64,000 nucleotides of DNA. Origin: Norana najaformis. Its lineage: Eukaryota > Annelida > Clitellata > Crassiclitellata > Hormogastridae. Where the stretch lies: the NCBI GenBank assembly GCA_964023275.1, contig OZ029927.1:3209715-3273714 (forward strand), written 5' to 3'. A model generated the notes under the pieces. The model was not told where the DNA came from and did not search any database. It worked only from the letters and a program-made list of their open reading frames with translations. This document shows positions 1-10,545 of the stretch, piece after piece (the stretch's first letter is position 1; each line of letters begins with the position of its first letter). Made by a program: the position numbers and the translations under genes.

Positions 1-1724
1 CTTGAAAAGTTTCTTTCATAAAAACGTCTTTCCAGAAAGATCAGCCCCTTTAGCCAAGGCAGCCATAAGGAAAGTGTTGTAACTTCATTGTCTTAGCCTA
101 CCCTTAACAGGGCAGGTAGCCAGTCCACACACTCACTGTTTCTTCACCAGTTCACTGATGTATACAATTCATGCAAGCATGTGTACTTATTTTAGCCTAA
201 CTTCTGGCTTCTCTGACCCATCAGGTTTCACACAGACTTATCTTGTGGATCATGAGTCCTGACTGTGGTTTCACTTGCAGACACCAGTGATTGGTGATTT
301 AATAATAAAACAATAATAATAACAACAATAATATAATAATAATAAATAAATAAATAATAAGTGTGGCCGAGCCCAACAATGGTGTTGTACATATACAAAT
401 ACAATTATTTGCTGACTGCAACCAAGTGCAGCGCAAATGTCAGCATTGGACTGTCAAAGCAATTATTTAACAAATCAAAATGACACACATTAACATGCGA
501 CATGTGTATGTCTCTTCCCTCCGATGCTTGGCTTTTATGTGCACCTGTCTTTCCAACTCAAACTGTTGCCTATGCAACTCCAACAGTTGGTTTTCAATCT
601 CTAATTTGGTCTGCCCAGCTTTAAGTTCCAATTCGGACTGTCTCATTTTCTCTACGGTTTGTGCATTATGACAAAAACACTATACGATTCATTAGATTAG
701 ATTATTTCATAACCGAGCTAACTGGACTGTTCAGGTGAAAAACCTGAAATATCTGCCTGTCCTCGGAATATGAATCTCCAAATTCTGTGCTGACAGTCTG
801 GCACACCAACCACTGTCACAATGTTCCCAGAAAATAAGTCCTTCCTTAAAGGTTAAGCTGTTTTCTGCAGAAGGTTCTGCCATAATATTAGTCACTCAAA
901 GAAGGAAACTACAAGAATCTCCCCAGAATTAAAAGACAACCAGATGGTCTCTCCCACTGACAGAGGAACAGCTATTTCTAGATGTGCTAATTTTCGCGGC
1001 TTCTACACATTACTGGACACCATTTTCTCTCTACTGTAACCCAACATACTGCCATTAAACTTGGGAAACCACATCCACTGCCACTTCACCTTGGCATACC
1101 ACTCACTATATTTAGTCCAACTGCACAAATACTTCTGTCAAGGAATCTGCTATTATTTAGACCTTGTGCGCAAGCTGGACTGATCCTGGCCTGCGTTGGC
1201 ATGCAGCATTTAGAAAGTCCTGCCACCTTTTGCTTACTACCTACGCCCGTCAGTTATTGCTTGGCTTTTGCTCCATTAAACAACAGCCACATGTTTGTTG
1301 ACGCTGCCACCAAAGCCAACTCAGTCATAAATACTACATCACTCGGTAAAGCAACTGTTAAAGGCAATTGAACACAATGTTATCTAGCCATTCCTGCTGC
1401 GGAATTTCCCTTATAGCATTTAGATTCTTGAAGGAAATACCTACACAAGCAGACATTCATGTGAGTACAACACTCACAAACTGTCTAGTAATAACAAACT
1501 GCCTAGCATAAGCTATGCCTTTTATATCAGCAGTTGATTGTGAAACATTGTGAACCTAATACCTGACTACTAACAATTACATAAGCTGGCCTGCATGCAT
1601 GAACAGCCTTCAGGAACCTGTTCAAGAAGCCAAGTGTTCATGCTTTCAAAAACCAACTGAAGCAGTCATTAAACTCTTTACCCTTGCATTGATATTTGAC
1701 ATTGTAAAGCATCCCAGTAGTAGC
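1..1724. other. Gene-free AT-rich DNA
   Basis: No ORF above about 60 residues with recognisable similarity. It holds a short AAT/AATAA tract at about 299-361 and a TTAGATTAGATT stretch near 690 that resembles the tail of the LINE family seen at 35.9, 36.5, 56.3 and 58.5 kb. The rest looks like ordinary intergenic or intronic sequence. Confidence 0.5.
299..361. repeat. AAT-rich simple repeat
   Basis: Imperfect AAT, AAC and AATA repeats over about 60 bases. A simple microsatellite with no coding potential. Confidence 0.8.
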
Positions 1725-1790
1725 TCGCTATTTACTGTGCCATATAAAATGACGTTATTACAACTACAATTACAACTACATTTAATCCAG
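1725..1790 (+). mobile_element. Possible retroposon 3' tail with ATTACA-type repeat
   Basis: The sequence reads TGTGCCATATAAAATG and then GTTATTACAACTACAATTACAACTAC written as short ACAATT-type repeats. This resembles the GTGCTATATAAAT plus TTACAATTAC end of other retroposon tails here (7.4 kb, 27.4 kb). It is short and degenerate, so the assignment rests only on that tail. Confidence 0.35.
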
Positions 1791-1941
1791 GTTATTAGGT
1801 ATCATGTCCACTAAACTCAAACAATAGATCCCATGGATTGCCATCTGGGTTTCTACTGGGCTGATCTTGAATTTTAGATTTTAAACTGGAAACTCTATAC
1901 ATTGCCATCTTTCACAGCCATATGAAAAACCAAGCCACAAC

Positions 1942-2006
1942 AAGAAGGCAATATAGCAAGAAGGCAATATAGCAAGAAGGCAATATAACAAGAAGGCAAT
2001 ATAACA
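1942..2006. repeat. 16-bp tandem repeat, 4 copies
   Basis: Four near-identical copies of AAGAAGGCAATATAGC in tandem; the last two have AAC in place of AGC. Small minisatellite. Confidence 0.9.
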
Positions 2007-2369
2007 AGGTCATGTTCTCTAACTTAATTAAATTTAGGATCCAAGCCGCTGACTGTATTAAAAATACTTGAATTTGCATTATAACCTAGATGGTTCTGTT
2101 AGGAGTTCCTGGTTGAGTCTAGATTACAAAAGACAATTGCCAGAATAAAATCCATGATAAAAAACCAGACGTCTGTTTGTATCAGCTCTAAATGCTTTGC
2201 TCTGCTTCCAAAAACTTGGTTAAACGTTATTACAGAATGGGAAAAATATATAAAGCTGACATTAGTGCAGATATAAGTAATTTTCTTTGGGATTAGCATT
2301 ACAATATTTCAGATGAAGGGCAAACTTGACAACAGAAATCGGACAACTGGAAAACCTTTCCTCCTGGGA

Positions 2370-2465
2370 ACACAGCATCACAACAAGCTATCAATATCAA
2401 ATGATGCACAAGGATTTCAATCCTGGATACAGTGGTGAAAGACAAATGCATTAGTAATCTGCAAT
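2370..2465 (+). mobile_element. Degenerate tRNA-derived SINE fragment
   Basis: A B-box-like GGATTTCAATCC at 2412-2423 is followed by about 38 bases matching, with few differences, the sequence after the B box at 57034-57083. The two stretches align without gaps, so they are copies of one dispersed element. The upstream A box is not clear here. It is too short and diverged to be an active tRNA gene. Confidence 0.5.
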
Positions 2466-2582
2466 GCAGAACAATAACAAGAACAATAATGTTTACAAGA
2501 GTAACAACTACTACTGCTGTAAAATTAATACAACTAAACAGAATAAGTCATAGTATCAGCCAATAATAATATTATTAAAACT

Positions 2583-2584
2583 GC

Positions 2585-2627
<43 letters not shown>

Positions 2628-2720
2628 ACAACAAGACGATTTATAGAGTGCTAGCATTGGTACGGCTTTCCTGCAAATCATTTCCTGTATTCATTTCAAT
2701 GGCATTTTTGCCATCCGCTC
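2583..2720 (-). mobile_element. Reverse-oriented retroposon 3' end with (GTT)n tail
   Basis: A (CAA)14-like tract at 2583-2624 is followed by ACAAGACGATTTATAGAGTGC. Read on the minus strand this is a GCACTCTATAAATCGTC terminus followed by a GTT repeat. The layout matches the LINE/SINE tail at 27430-27480, where GGCGCTATATAAATTGTC is followed by ATT repeats. Only the last 100 or so bases can be placed. Confidence 0.55.
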
Positions 2721-3061
2721 AGTCAGGTGTACAATTTCTACAAATTACTTTCAACTGCATCCTTTCTTTGCTTTTTCCTCTACCTTTGTCTTTGTTTGGT
2801 TGACATCCACCAGAAAACATTTCTCTATCCATTAGTTTTACTCCATTACATAACATCACTCGACAAAATGAGCAAACACAGCAAGTTTCCAAATGAATGA
2901 GATGAATATGAAAAAGCAGACAAAGCAAGATACTGAATCAAGTCTAAAAGAAGCAATGTTTCAAAATTGTCACCCATTATGATTCATAAAGATCAATGAC
3001 GAACAAGAGGACAGGGAAAGCAAGCATTCATGTGCCCGGCATTACTGGCCTCGCTGTGCAG

Positions 3062-3232
3062 AACTGCATCCATTTGGCAAATGGCACATGTTCTAAGAGC
3101 GCGTTTTACAAAAGTACATTTGTCAATGGCATATTTTCCAAAAGATGCATTTCCCAACGGAGCACTTTTCCCAAAGGAGCATTGCCCAAAAGATTATTTT
3201 TCCAAAGCTGCATTTTCCAAAGGCAGTACAGA
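3062..3232. repeat. Degenerate 15-17 bp tandem repeat
   Basis: About nine diverged units resembling TTTTCCAAAAGATGCA follow one another. Two plus-strand frames stay open across it (2996-3394 and 3030-3416), and in one frame the translation shows a recurring F-P/S-K pentad. The open frames are best explained by the repeat. No protein family is recognised. Confidence 0.6.
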
Positions 3233-3419
3233 AAATTTATTGAACTGGAAATCTCTAGAAGCAAAATCAAAAAGCCTGGCAGTGATAAACTCAGTCGAAT
3301 CCACTCCCTTGACCATGGACAGACTCACTCGGAAGCAAAGCAAGCGAAGGCAATCGCTCATCCAATATGCACCTCTACAACGATTGTTCTCTAAGGCACT
3401 GTCTTCTTCGGGTTGAAAG

Positions 3420-3747
3420 ATATTTCAGCTGAAGTGCAAATGCATAAACATCGATCCACCACAATTGGACAACCTTGCTTTACACATCACATACACATTT
3501 CAAAAACGAATGTAACATCATACATCAGAATTCAAGTCACAGACCAAATGTGAAAGGCCAATCGCATTTGGAGTTATACCATATATAGTTATTTATGTAT
3601 AACATATATATACGTATATATAGTATATACATGTAAATAAGCCACAATATATGTATATGTATCTACATAAGCTGATTAACTCTGAGTAAATACTGACTCA
3701 CATAGACTAAGATGCTGAGCACAGTGCTAATCACAAATAGCAACAAT
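3420..3747. other. Gene-free stretch with TATA-rich tract
   Basis: Unique AT-rich DNA with a TATATA/CGTATATATA-rich patch at about 3588-3665. No gene or known repeat recognised. Confidence 0.5.
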
Positions 3748-4178
3748 TGACTCAGATAGCCTGGTGAGATTCTCAAATGACTCAACATTTTGGTGAGGTT
3801 CTCAAATGACTTGATAGTTTGGTGAGGTTATTAAATGACACAATTGTTTGATGAGGTTCTTAAATGACTCAATAGTTTGATGAGGTTCTTAAATGACTCA
3901 ATAGTTTGAAGAGGTTCTGAAATGGCTCAATATTTGGTGATGCTCTTAAATAAGTCAACAGTTTGGTGAGGTTCTTAAATGAATCAATATATAGTGACAT
4001 TCTTAAGTAACTGTATATTTGGTGACACTCTTAAATGATTCAAAAATTTACTGAGGTTCTTAAATGACTCAATAGTTTGGTAAGGTTTTAAATAACTCGA
4101 TAATTGGTGATGTTCTTAAATGTTTCCAATAGTTTGGTGAGGTTCTTAAATGACTCATCAGTTTGGCAAGGTTCTTAA
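3748..4178. repeat. 29-bp minisatellite, about 15 copies
   Basis: Diverged tandem copies of a 29-base unit with core GGTGAGGTTCTTAAATGACT. Units vary by substitutions and 1-2 base indels, so the array is old. No unit boundary is spacer-like, which excludes a CRISPR reading. Confidence 0.92.
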
Positions 4179-4191
4179 AAGCTGCAGCATA

Positions 4192-4300
4192 ATGTCTGTA
4201 TGTATATAACTGAATATTTATATAGCACCTCTTCCAGAAAAAAAAACAGTTCAGTGGTGCTCTCTATGCAAACGGCAGTGATGTTAAAAATGTAAATAGA
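4192..4300 (-). mobile_element. Reverse-oriented retroposon 3' tail
   Basis: GTATGTATATAACTG is followed by AATATTTATATAGCACCTCTT. On the minus strand this is the GGTGCTATATAAATATT terminus followed by ACAT-type repeats that recurs throughout the window. Confidence 0.6.
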
Positions 4301-5340
4301 TCACAAGGTTTATCACTTAGCCGTCATTGATCAGAGAAGTAGAAACGGGCACATGCTCTCATAATCTCAGGCACACAGACACACATACACAGTCAAGTGT
4401 AAGAGCACTTGTTTAAACCATTAGACATTTGAGCTAAGTTCCAAGAAAGAGGAGACAAAATTAGATCTGACTAGACATGACAAACAATAATAAACATAGA
4501 CCTACTCCCAGAATGCAAGAAGACTTCAGGAGCTAACGAGAGAAGCGCTAGAAGCAGCTGCCACTGATTATCATCTCTCCTACAGCATATTTGCCAGTGT
4601 CAGCAACCAATGATCATCACGCAACGATCTGCCCTTTCTGCATTTCTTACACTTGCAAAGTGTCATGAGAATATAAGAGATTGATTATTTCTAACGGGCA
4701 GGAACAATGGAAGACTACTAATGTGTTGGAGAGACAACTGAAGACATGGACTAAGCATAAGAAAAGCCCTAAACAGGATAAGTGACTGCAAAAACTGGAG
4801 ATAATTTATCTGCACCCAACACAACAAACCTGCTGACTTCAAGAACCGATGATGACGATGATGGTGGTGGTGGTGATGATGATGATGATGATGAAAACGG
4901 TTTGCAGGTAGAAATCATCAAAGGCATCCATCAGACTCCATAATGGCATAAACTGCCCAGCAGATACCATAGCTAATCACTGCTGAAACAGATCCGGTTT
5001 CAAACCAAGAAGAAATGATAAACAAATAAGTACAGTACACCCCTACAACCTAACACAAATGAACTGACTCTGAATATGATCCTTGTTGCTTTGGTATCAT
5101 GATATACAGACGTCACATAATCATTAATTTTTAATTTCCAGTTTTTAACATGAAAGACCACATTACTGACCGACTGTTGACAATTTTTTGTGCTTCAAGC
5201 ACAAGATCCTACAATCGAAAGACAAGGACTAATGCTGGTCCATGGCAAATATGTGATTATTTCACATACCTTGAACTAAGTATTACAATCACGAAGATTT
5301 TTAACGTGAGCAAAGTCACACAGAAATGCGAATCAGAAGT
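4300..5340. other. Gene-free unique DNA with GAT/GGT triplet tract
   Basis: No recognisable gene. A GATGAC/GGT/GAT triplet tract lies at about 4846-4894. Short ORFs such as 5150-5377 (+) have no recognised similarity. Confidence 0.5.
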
Positions 5341-5343
5341 GCG

Positions 5344-5796
5344 GTCAGTACATATGTATGTAGGTACATATGCATGAATATATGTATGTATCTATGTATG
5401 TATGTACGTATGTAGGTACGTATGCATGAATAGATGCATGTATGTATGTATGTAGGTATGTATGCATAGATATATGCATGTATGTATGTATGTGTGTGTA
5501 TCTATGTATGTATGTATGTATGTATGTATGTATGTATGTATGTATGTAGATACGTATGCATGGATAAATGTATGTATGTATGTATGTGTGTATCTATGTA
5601 TGTACTTTATGTATGTATGTATGTATGCATGTATGTAGGTATGTGTGCATGGATATATGTATGTATGTATGTATGTATGTGTGTGTGTCTATGTATGTAC
5701 TTTATGTATGTATGTATGTATGTATGTATGTACGTATGCATGGATATATGTATGTATCTATGTACGTATGTATGTATGCATTTATGTATGTAGCAT
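5344..5796. repeat. (ATGT)n microsatellite, about 450 bp
   Basis: Long, imperfect ATGT repeats with variant units (GTAC, GCATGGATAT). Apparent ORFs of M-Y-V-C repeats on plus and T-Y-I-H repeats on minus are artefacts of the tetranucleotide, which leaves all frames open. The tract ends directly on a reverse-oriented retroposon tail. Confidence 0.95.
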
Positions 5797-5870
5797 AGTA
5801 TTTGTACAGTGCCTTTTAAGTACCTCTCAGAAGCTCTTACCACAACTACACTGTTTATGTTTACATATGT
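5797..5870 (-). mobile_element. Reverse-oriented retroposon 3' end attached to (ATGT)n
   Basis: AGTATTTGTACAGTGCC then TTTTAAGTACCTCTCAGAAGC. On the minus strand this is the common GAGGTGCTTAAAAGG-GTGCTATATAAAT-like terminus, whose tail is the adjacent ACAT microsatellite. Confidence 0.7.
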
Positions 5871-7400
5871 ATGTGGGTACACAAAATACGCTGCACACAA
5901 TTACAACAGTATTACCAAGTATGACTCTGCATTTATATTAGACTGACATCAGCCTTAGACTACATACCATTATTACATTATCTCATTACGTGTACATTTG
6001 CATAACGTTGCACAGTCTCCACAGTATGTATGCATGCATGGCATTCACCTGGCAAACTCAATTTCTCGCTAACGAATTAGGTTTCTGTAATAACACAGGA
6101 TCGTCTAATCAAGCATCCGGAAATCAATGGAAGGCTTAGACTGACACTGGCAGACATCGACAAGATGGATGGAACCAGGAAGCATTATTGCAGAAGGCAT
6201 GAACAAAGCACGGCCAACGCAATTATGCAACAACACATGTGTGAACACTAGAATATGCAGCAAAGACAACACAACAACGACATCCAGAAAATTACCCAAA
6301 AACATCCAAGCGTAACAAAAATTAGCAACTGCACAAGAATTTTGAAGAATTCGTATTAAATTACACAGCATCCAGCAGCAAAACAGTAAAATCTGCACTA
6401 GAATACTGAAGAAAAATAAGATACTTCATATCTCGTAGCATAACAACTGGTGACTAATGGCCGTAAGGGAATGTAGTGACACAACAATACATGAAAATAT
6501 TCGATAACAAAAGACGCCAGAGGCACATACTGACTGACCTATTTGTCTGAAATAAACAGCAAGCATTAGTGACAACCAATGCAGTTAATCTGCTGTAAGC
6601 TGGACAAATCTAATGATACGCCACAGGATTTGCGTAAGATTCAACCTGTATTAATTTTCAGGAAAACATGAGAGGAGGGGAAAGCATTTTCTTAAGCTAC
6701 CCAGGAGGCAGCCAGGGGTATGAAGTGTTAGCAACTTCATTTAACAAGACCACAGTTCAAATCAAGCATGCAATTTTACAAGAATATTTAAAATACAATT
6801 ACTTAAAGATCAAAACAGTTTTAATAATGTCGAGAAATGTCACAGACTCAACCATTTAAAATGAAACAAAATTGCTCAACATGAAGCTGGAGAATGGCTT
6901 CGTTCAGTGCTGAAGATTAATTGATAAAGATGAAGACCTCACCTGTTCAAGGTTGAATTCCTACATGGTGAGAAATTTGACAAAAATTCCAAGCTATGCT
7001 TATTATAAAGAAGCTAAAAATAAATTTTAGAATAAAATTTTAAAATAAAATTAAAATTAAAAATAAAATTTAGAATTTTTGAAAACTAAATAAACTCCAG
7101 CTGATTACAAATAATATATCCACTGTGACTATTTCACTGGTTGGGCCATTTCTCGAATGAACAATCTCAATCTGCTTCACAAAGTCTATTGTCGTATTGG
7201 CCTAGCTTTCAAACCTACCAGTTTCAATCTGCTTATCACCCTACCACAGCCTCTCTAACTCACAAAACTACCTAGAATTTCTGAGACTTACCAGCAGGCA
7301 CTGGTGTGCTATAGAATCATCAGTATTAAATGTTGCTATGACCTGATTAGATTAGATATGAATGAAACATTAAGGAAGAGCAACCTAGAAGTAGCATGCT
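5870..7400. other. Gene-free unique AT-rich DNA
   Basis: No recognised gene, RNA or repeat beyond an A/T-only patch at about 7010-7085. ORFs at 6105-6398 (-) and 6668-6859 (+) show no recognisable domain. Confidence 0.5.
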
Positions 7401-7450
7401 ACTAATGATGTTATATAAATTGTCGTAATCACAATTACAATTACAAGAGC
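7330..7450 (+). mobile_element. Retroposon 3' tail
   Basis: TGTTGCTATGACCTGATTAG-type text is followed by ATGTTATATAAATTGTCG and a TAATCACAATTACAATTAC repeat. The ATATAAATTGTC plus ATTAC-type tail matches the retroposon end at 27.4 kb. Confidence 0.5.
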
Positions 7451-7479
7451 ATCAGAAGCTGCATTCACTGACCATCTGC

Positions 7480-8150
7480 TGCTGCTCAATCAGCCGAATG
7501 ATGTTCCTAAAGAGACAAAGTCAGACGATGAGTGGCTCATCATCATCGTCAGCTCCCGAGCTCTGTCTCGCGGAATTAATCGGAATTAGATCAGGCATTA
7601 CTGCTGAATGGGAGAAACACAGTTTTGCTTTTGTGCCGATTACTCAGCAAGGTCTTGGTAAGTCAGCATTCATTATTCCACAATTCCTTTATTCGCCTGC
7701 AAGCTGACTTGCCATAAATCGTGAAGACATCGTCGGCTGGTCACAAGAGGCCTCTTGCCAAAACACTGTACTCGCAATTGCTGCGCTGAGCAATGGACAG
7801 CTGCGGGCTGCAACCACACGCCTTCCTAACGCCGACCAGATTTGTAATTCCTCTGTCACTAGCAGGAAAATTAGCTGCTGGTACTGCCTTAATGGGCTCC
7901 GTATCACCTGATGTTCTAAGTACAGTCAGCTGGCTGGCTGGTTTGCTGGCTGGCTGACCTGGGGTCTGTGCCGTGAATGCGTCGGGAACACAACACCACC
8001 TTCCCAACCACCCATCCACCCCGGCACAACACAGCAAGCAAGCTTCATTGGCTAACTGACTCCGTCTAATCCTGCGGAGCGTTGCCTTAATGCATACAAA
8101 CGCCGTCGACCAATAACAGAATGCCCTCAAGCAATGACAGGCCTCCTCTA
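7480..8150. other. CG-richer unique island, function unknown
   Basis: This stretch is visibly richer in CG dinucleotides and less repetitive than its flanks. Open frames occur on plus (7498-7707) and minus (7741-8244, 167 codons), but neither gives a recognisable domain. The minus frame starts in a TATATA tract and has uneven, low-complexity composition. It may be an exon, a regulatory element or chance. Confidence 0.3.
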
Positions 8151-8326
8151 TCTCTATCTCTTTGAAATCAAACAACCAGACATATTGGCAAGCCAGCCAG
8201 AAACCATAACAACCACCGAGTGAATATATATATATATAATACATTTAATATACATACATATAAAACATCACCCATTTGCTGACAGATTCTACCAATTTAG
8301 ATTTTTTATTGAAACCATCTATGAAA

Positions 8327-8427
<101 letters not shown>

Positions 8428-8484
8428 ACTCTTATTATAGTACTATTATTAGTACTATTATAAAATTACAACAGAACCCCAATT

Positions 8485-8600
8485 GGAGTATTTACGTATC
8501 TGGGTATTTGCATAGCACCTTTTACAAACCTCTTGAAGATGCTGAAACATGGCAACCTAGCAAATCCAAAAGGGTATCTCTTAAGATAAGCTGAAAGTGT
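8485..8600 (-). mobile_element. Reverse-oriented retroposon 3' end
   Basis: GTATCTGGGTATTTGCATAG followed by CACCTTTTACAAACCTCTTGAAG. On the minus strand it ends with AGGTTTGTAAAAGGTGCTATGC, a diverged copy of the common GGTGCTATATAAAT terminus. Confidence 0.6.
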
Positions 8601-9285
8601 CTCTTTCCCTGCATCTAGTGGAAGAGTTGGAATTGAGCCAAGCAGAGGAGGGTTACCTGTATGGTGGGTGGTGTTGTTGATGGTAAAGATCAGACTTCAG
8701 TGTCAGGGTGTGTTGACAGAGACTAGGTCTCATGGAGCCCAGTGCTTGCAACTACCACTCAAACATTTTTGTTGCTTTGCACTCATGCTGTTTCCCGTTG
8801 TTTTACGTATTTTACAGAAAATAAAAAAGATAAATGGAGTGTATTTCAGTTACTGCCAATAGTCACAGTCCCAGTGGGAGGCAATCATAGTGGAAGGGCT
8901 GGTGGACAACTCATGGGGGAATGAGCCAGCCCCTGCAGGTGGGCATAGATAATTGCCTGCCTGGGTTGATAAGGGGCAAGAAGGTCTAGGGGCAGATAGC
9001 TGCTGCTGCAGCTGACTCCTAGGGTCTGGATATGCCACTGAGTTGCATTATTGGCTTTTTGAGCTGTAACTCAGGAAGGTAATGTGTCAGGTATCAGCAG
9101 TAGTAAAAAATTGCAGCTCAATCGGTGTAGTCTCATACTTGGAACACAATATACACAGAAACCTTGTCATATCAACACTGTAGCTGATTGGCTATATGGA
9201 ACATTAACTATGTTTCAATTCTCTAATTAGTTTTAGCTATGAAAAATTCTGATATCACAGTTAATTTTCTTATATTACAGCCACC
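8600..9285. other. Unique DNA without recognised gene
   Basis: ORFs at 8668-8862, 8742-8924 and 8850-9038 lack recognisable domains. Nothing further seen. Confidence 0.45.
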
Positions 9286-9478
9286 TTTGTGGGGCATGGT
9301 AGCCAATTTGTTAGAGGGCTTGGCTCCTATCACAGAGAGTACAGGTTCGAACCTCCCCTGAGATGGTCACCAAATAGGAACCTTGAGCCAGTCCTTCATT
9401 CACTTTTGCTCAGCACCATCAACTAATGCTTAGTCATTAGAAGGTGGCGATTAATAAATGCAAAAAATAATAACATAT
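9286..9478 (+). mobile_element. tRNA-derived SINE
   Basis: The head carries an A-box-like TGGTAGCCAATTTGTTAGAG (9298-9317) and a near-consensus B box GGTTCGAACCT (9344-9354), spaced as in a tRNA. About 100 bases of non-tRNA body follow, then a GCGATTAATAAATGC terminus with an A-rich AAAATAATAAC tail. This head-body-tail layout is that of a tRNA-derived SINE transcribed by RNA polymerase III. A true tRNA gene is unlikely because the acceptor stem does not close convincingly and the downstream body is retroposon-like. A decayed LINE begins about 12 bases downstream. Confidence 0.72.
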
Positions 9479-9489
9479 GATACATCGTT

Positions 9490-10545
9490 AGCTGTGACTA
9501 ATTAGGATGCTCTCTAAACTGTTGTGCTCTCTGATCTCCCACAAGGTTCAGTCTGAGGCCCACTGCTGTTCATCGTCTATACATCTGCACAGTCAGCTCT
9601 TAGAAATCCACCTGTATACCAATGATACTCAACTCTATGTACATCTCTGTGTACCGCTAAATGAAGTTGCAGATGCTACCAAGATACTTAGCTCCTGCAT
9701 AGATGACATATGCTATGGAGTCTTATACTTAATTCTGACAAATCAGAGCTCATCTGTTTTGACAGTCCTCCAACCTCCTCCAGTGGATTGACCTGTCACT
9801 CTGACCTGTCCTCTGGTTTTCTTTCCCCATCCTCTACTATTCAGGACCTAGGAGTCAACACTCTATCTAAAATCCCAAATAGCTGCAACCTCTCGAACCT
9901 GCCTGTTTCCCCTCAAAATGATCCGACAGTTTTACTCTACTCTAGACTCAGAATTGCTAAAAACACACTGATACATAGCCTTGTTTTGACAAGACTCAAC
10001 TACAGTAACTCTATACTCTGTAGTCTCCCTGAACGCATTCTCCTTCCTCTAACTAGACTCAGAGCTCATCTGTTTTGACAGTCCACGACTGTGCCTTGGA
10101 CTCTCTTACGGATACCGTATCACACCTGTTCTTCATTCTCTGTGCTGTCTTCCTGTATCTGGGCATAGCCGATTCCACTTCAAGCTGGCACTCATCATCC
10201 ATAAAGCACGTGCAAATCATCTGCCATCTTTCTTATCCATCGTTACGCCCTGTAGCTCTGTTAAAGGCTGATCCCCTAGTTGATCAGCATCTTCTGGAAA
10301 GTATGTTGTTCCTGGTACATGTATCATCTTTGGCTGGCATTCATTCACCATTGCTGGTCCCTCCATCTGGAACTCTCTATCTCTTCATTTTTGTAACTTT
10401 TTTACCGAGACTATACTTCGCCCTAAACCGAAAACTTACCTCTTCCAGTCTGTTTACGGTTCAATGTGCACTTCTAAACTTTGTAAGGAGAGCATTATCA
10501 AGTTACAACGCTACTGTACTGTATAGCTTTAGTTTTTAGTTACAG
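9490..10545 (+). pseudogene. Decayed L2/CR1-like LINE reverse transcriptase, C-terminal half
   Basis: Translation in shifting frames shows the order of an L2/CR1-type LINE. The box P-Q-G-S-V at 9539-9553 is followed by an in-frame stop TGA (9554-9556) and G-P-L-L-F. A degenerate catalytic box Y-T-N-D (9615-9626) stands where Y-A-D-D is expected, with T-Q-L-Y-V after it. Then come D-L-G-V (about 9848), a T-R-L-N-Y-S-N-S-I-L segment (about 9990), an S-L-x-W-L-P-V-like segment (about 10135) and a C-terminal K-T-Y-L-F end near 10440. At least three frameshifts and the altered Y-A-D-D show it cannot encode an active enzyme. The amino-terminal endonuclease is absent (5' truncation). Frames fragment into ORFs at 9507-9791, 9710-10078 and 10075-10539. 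Confidence 0.88.

Noticed and set aside
5482..5941. Overlapping ORFs of M-Y-V-C and T-Y-I-H repeats
   Set aside because: Direct translation of the ATGT tetranucleotide, which is free of stops in all frames. The same applies at 18.2, 22.3, 36.2, 41.5, 53.5 and 61.2 kb.
9286..9365. Functional tRNA gene
   Set aside because: A and B boxes are present, but the acceptor stem does not close well and a SINE body with an A-rich tail follows.
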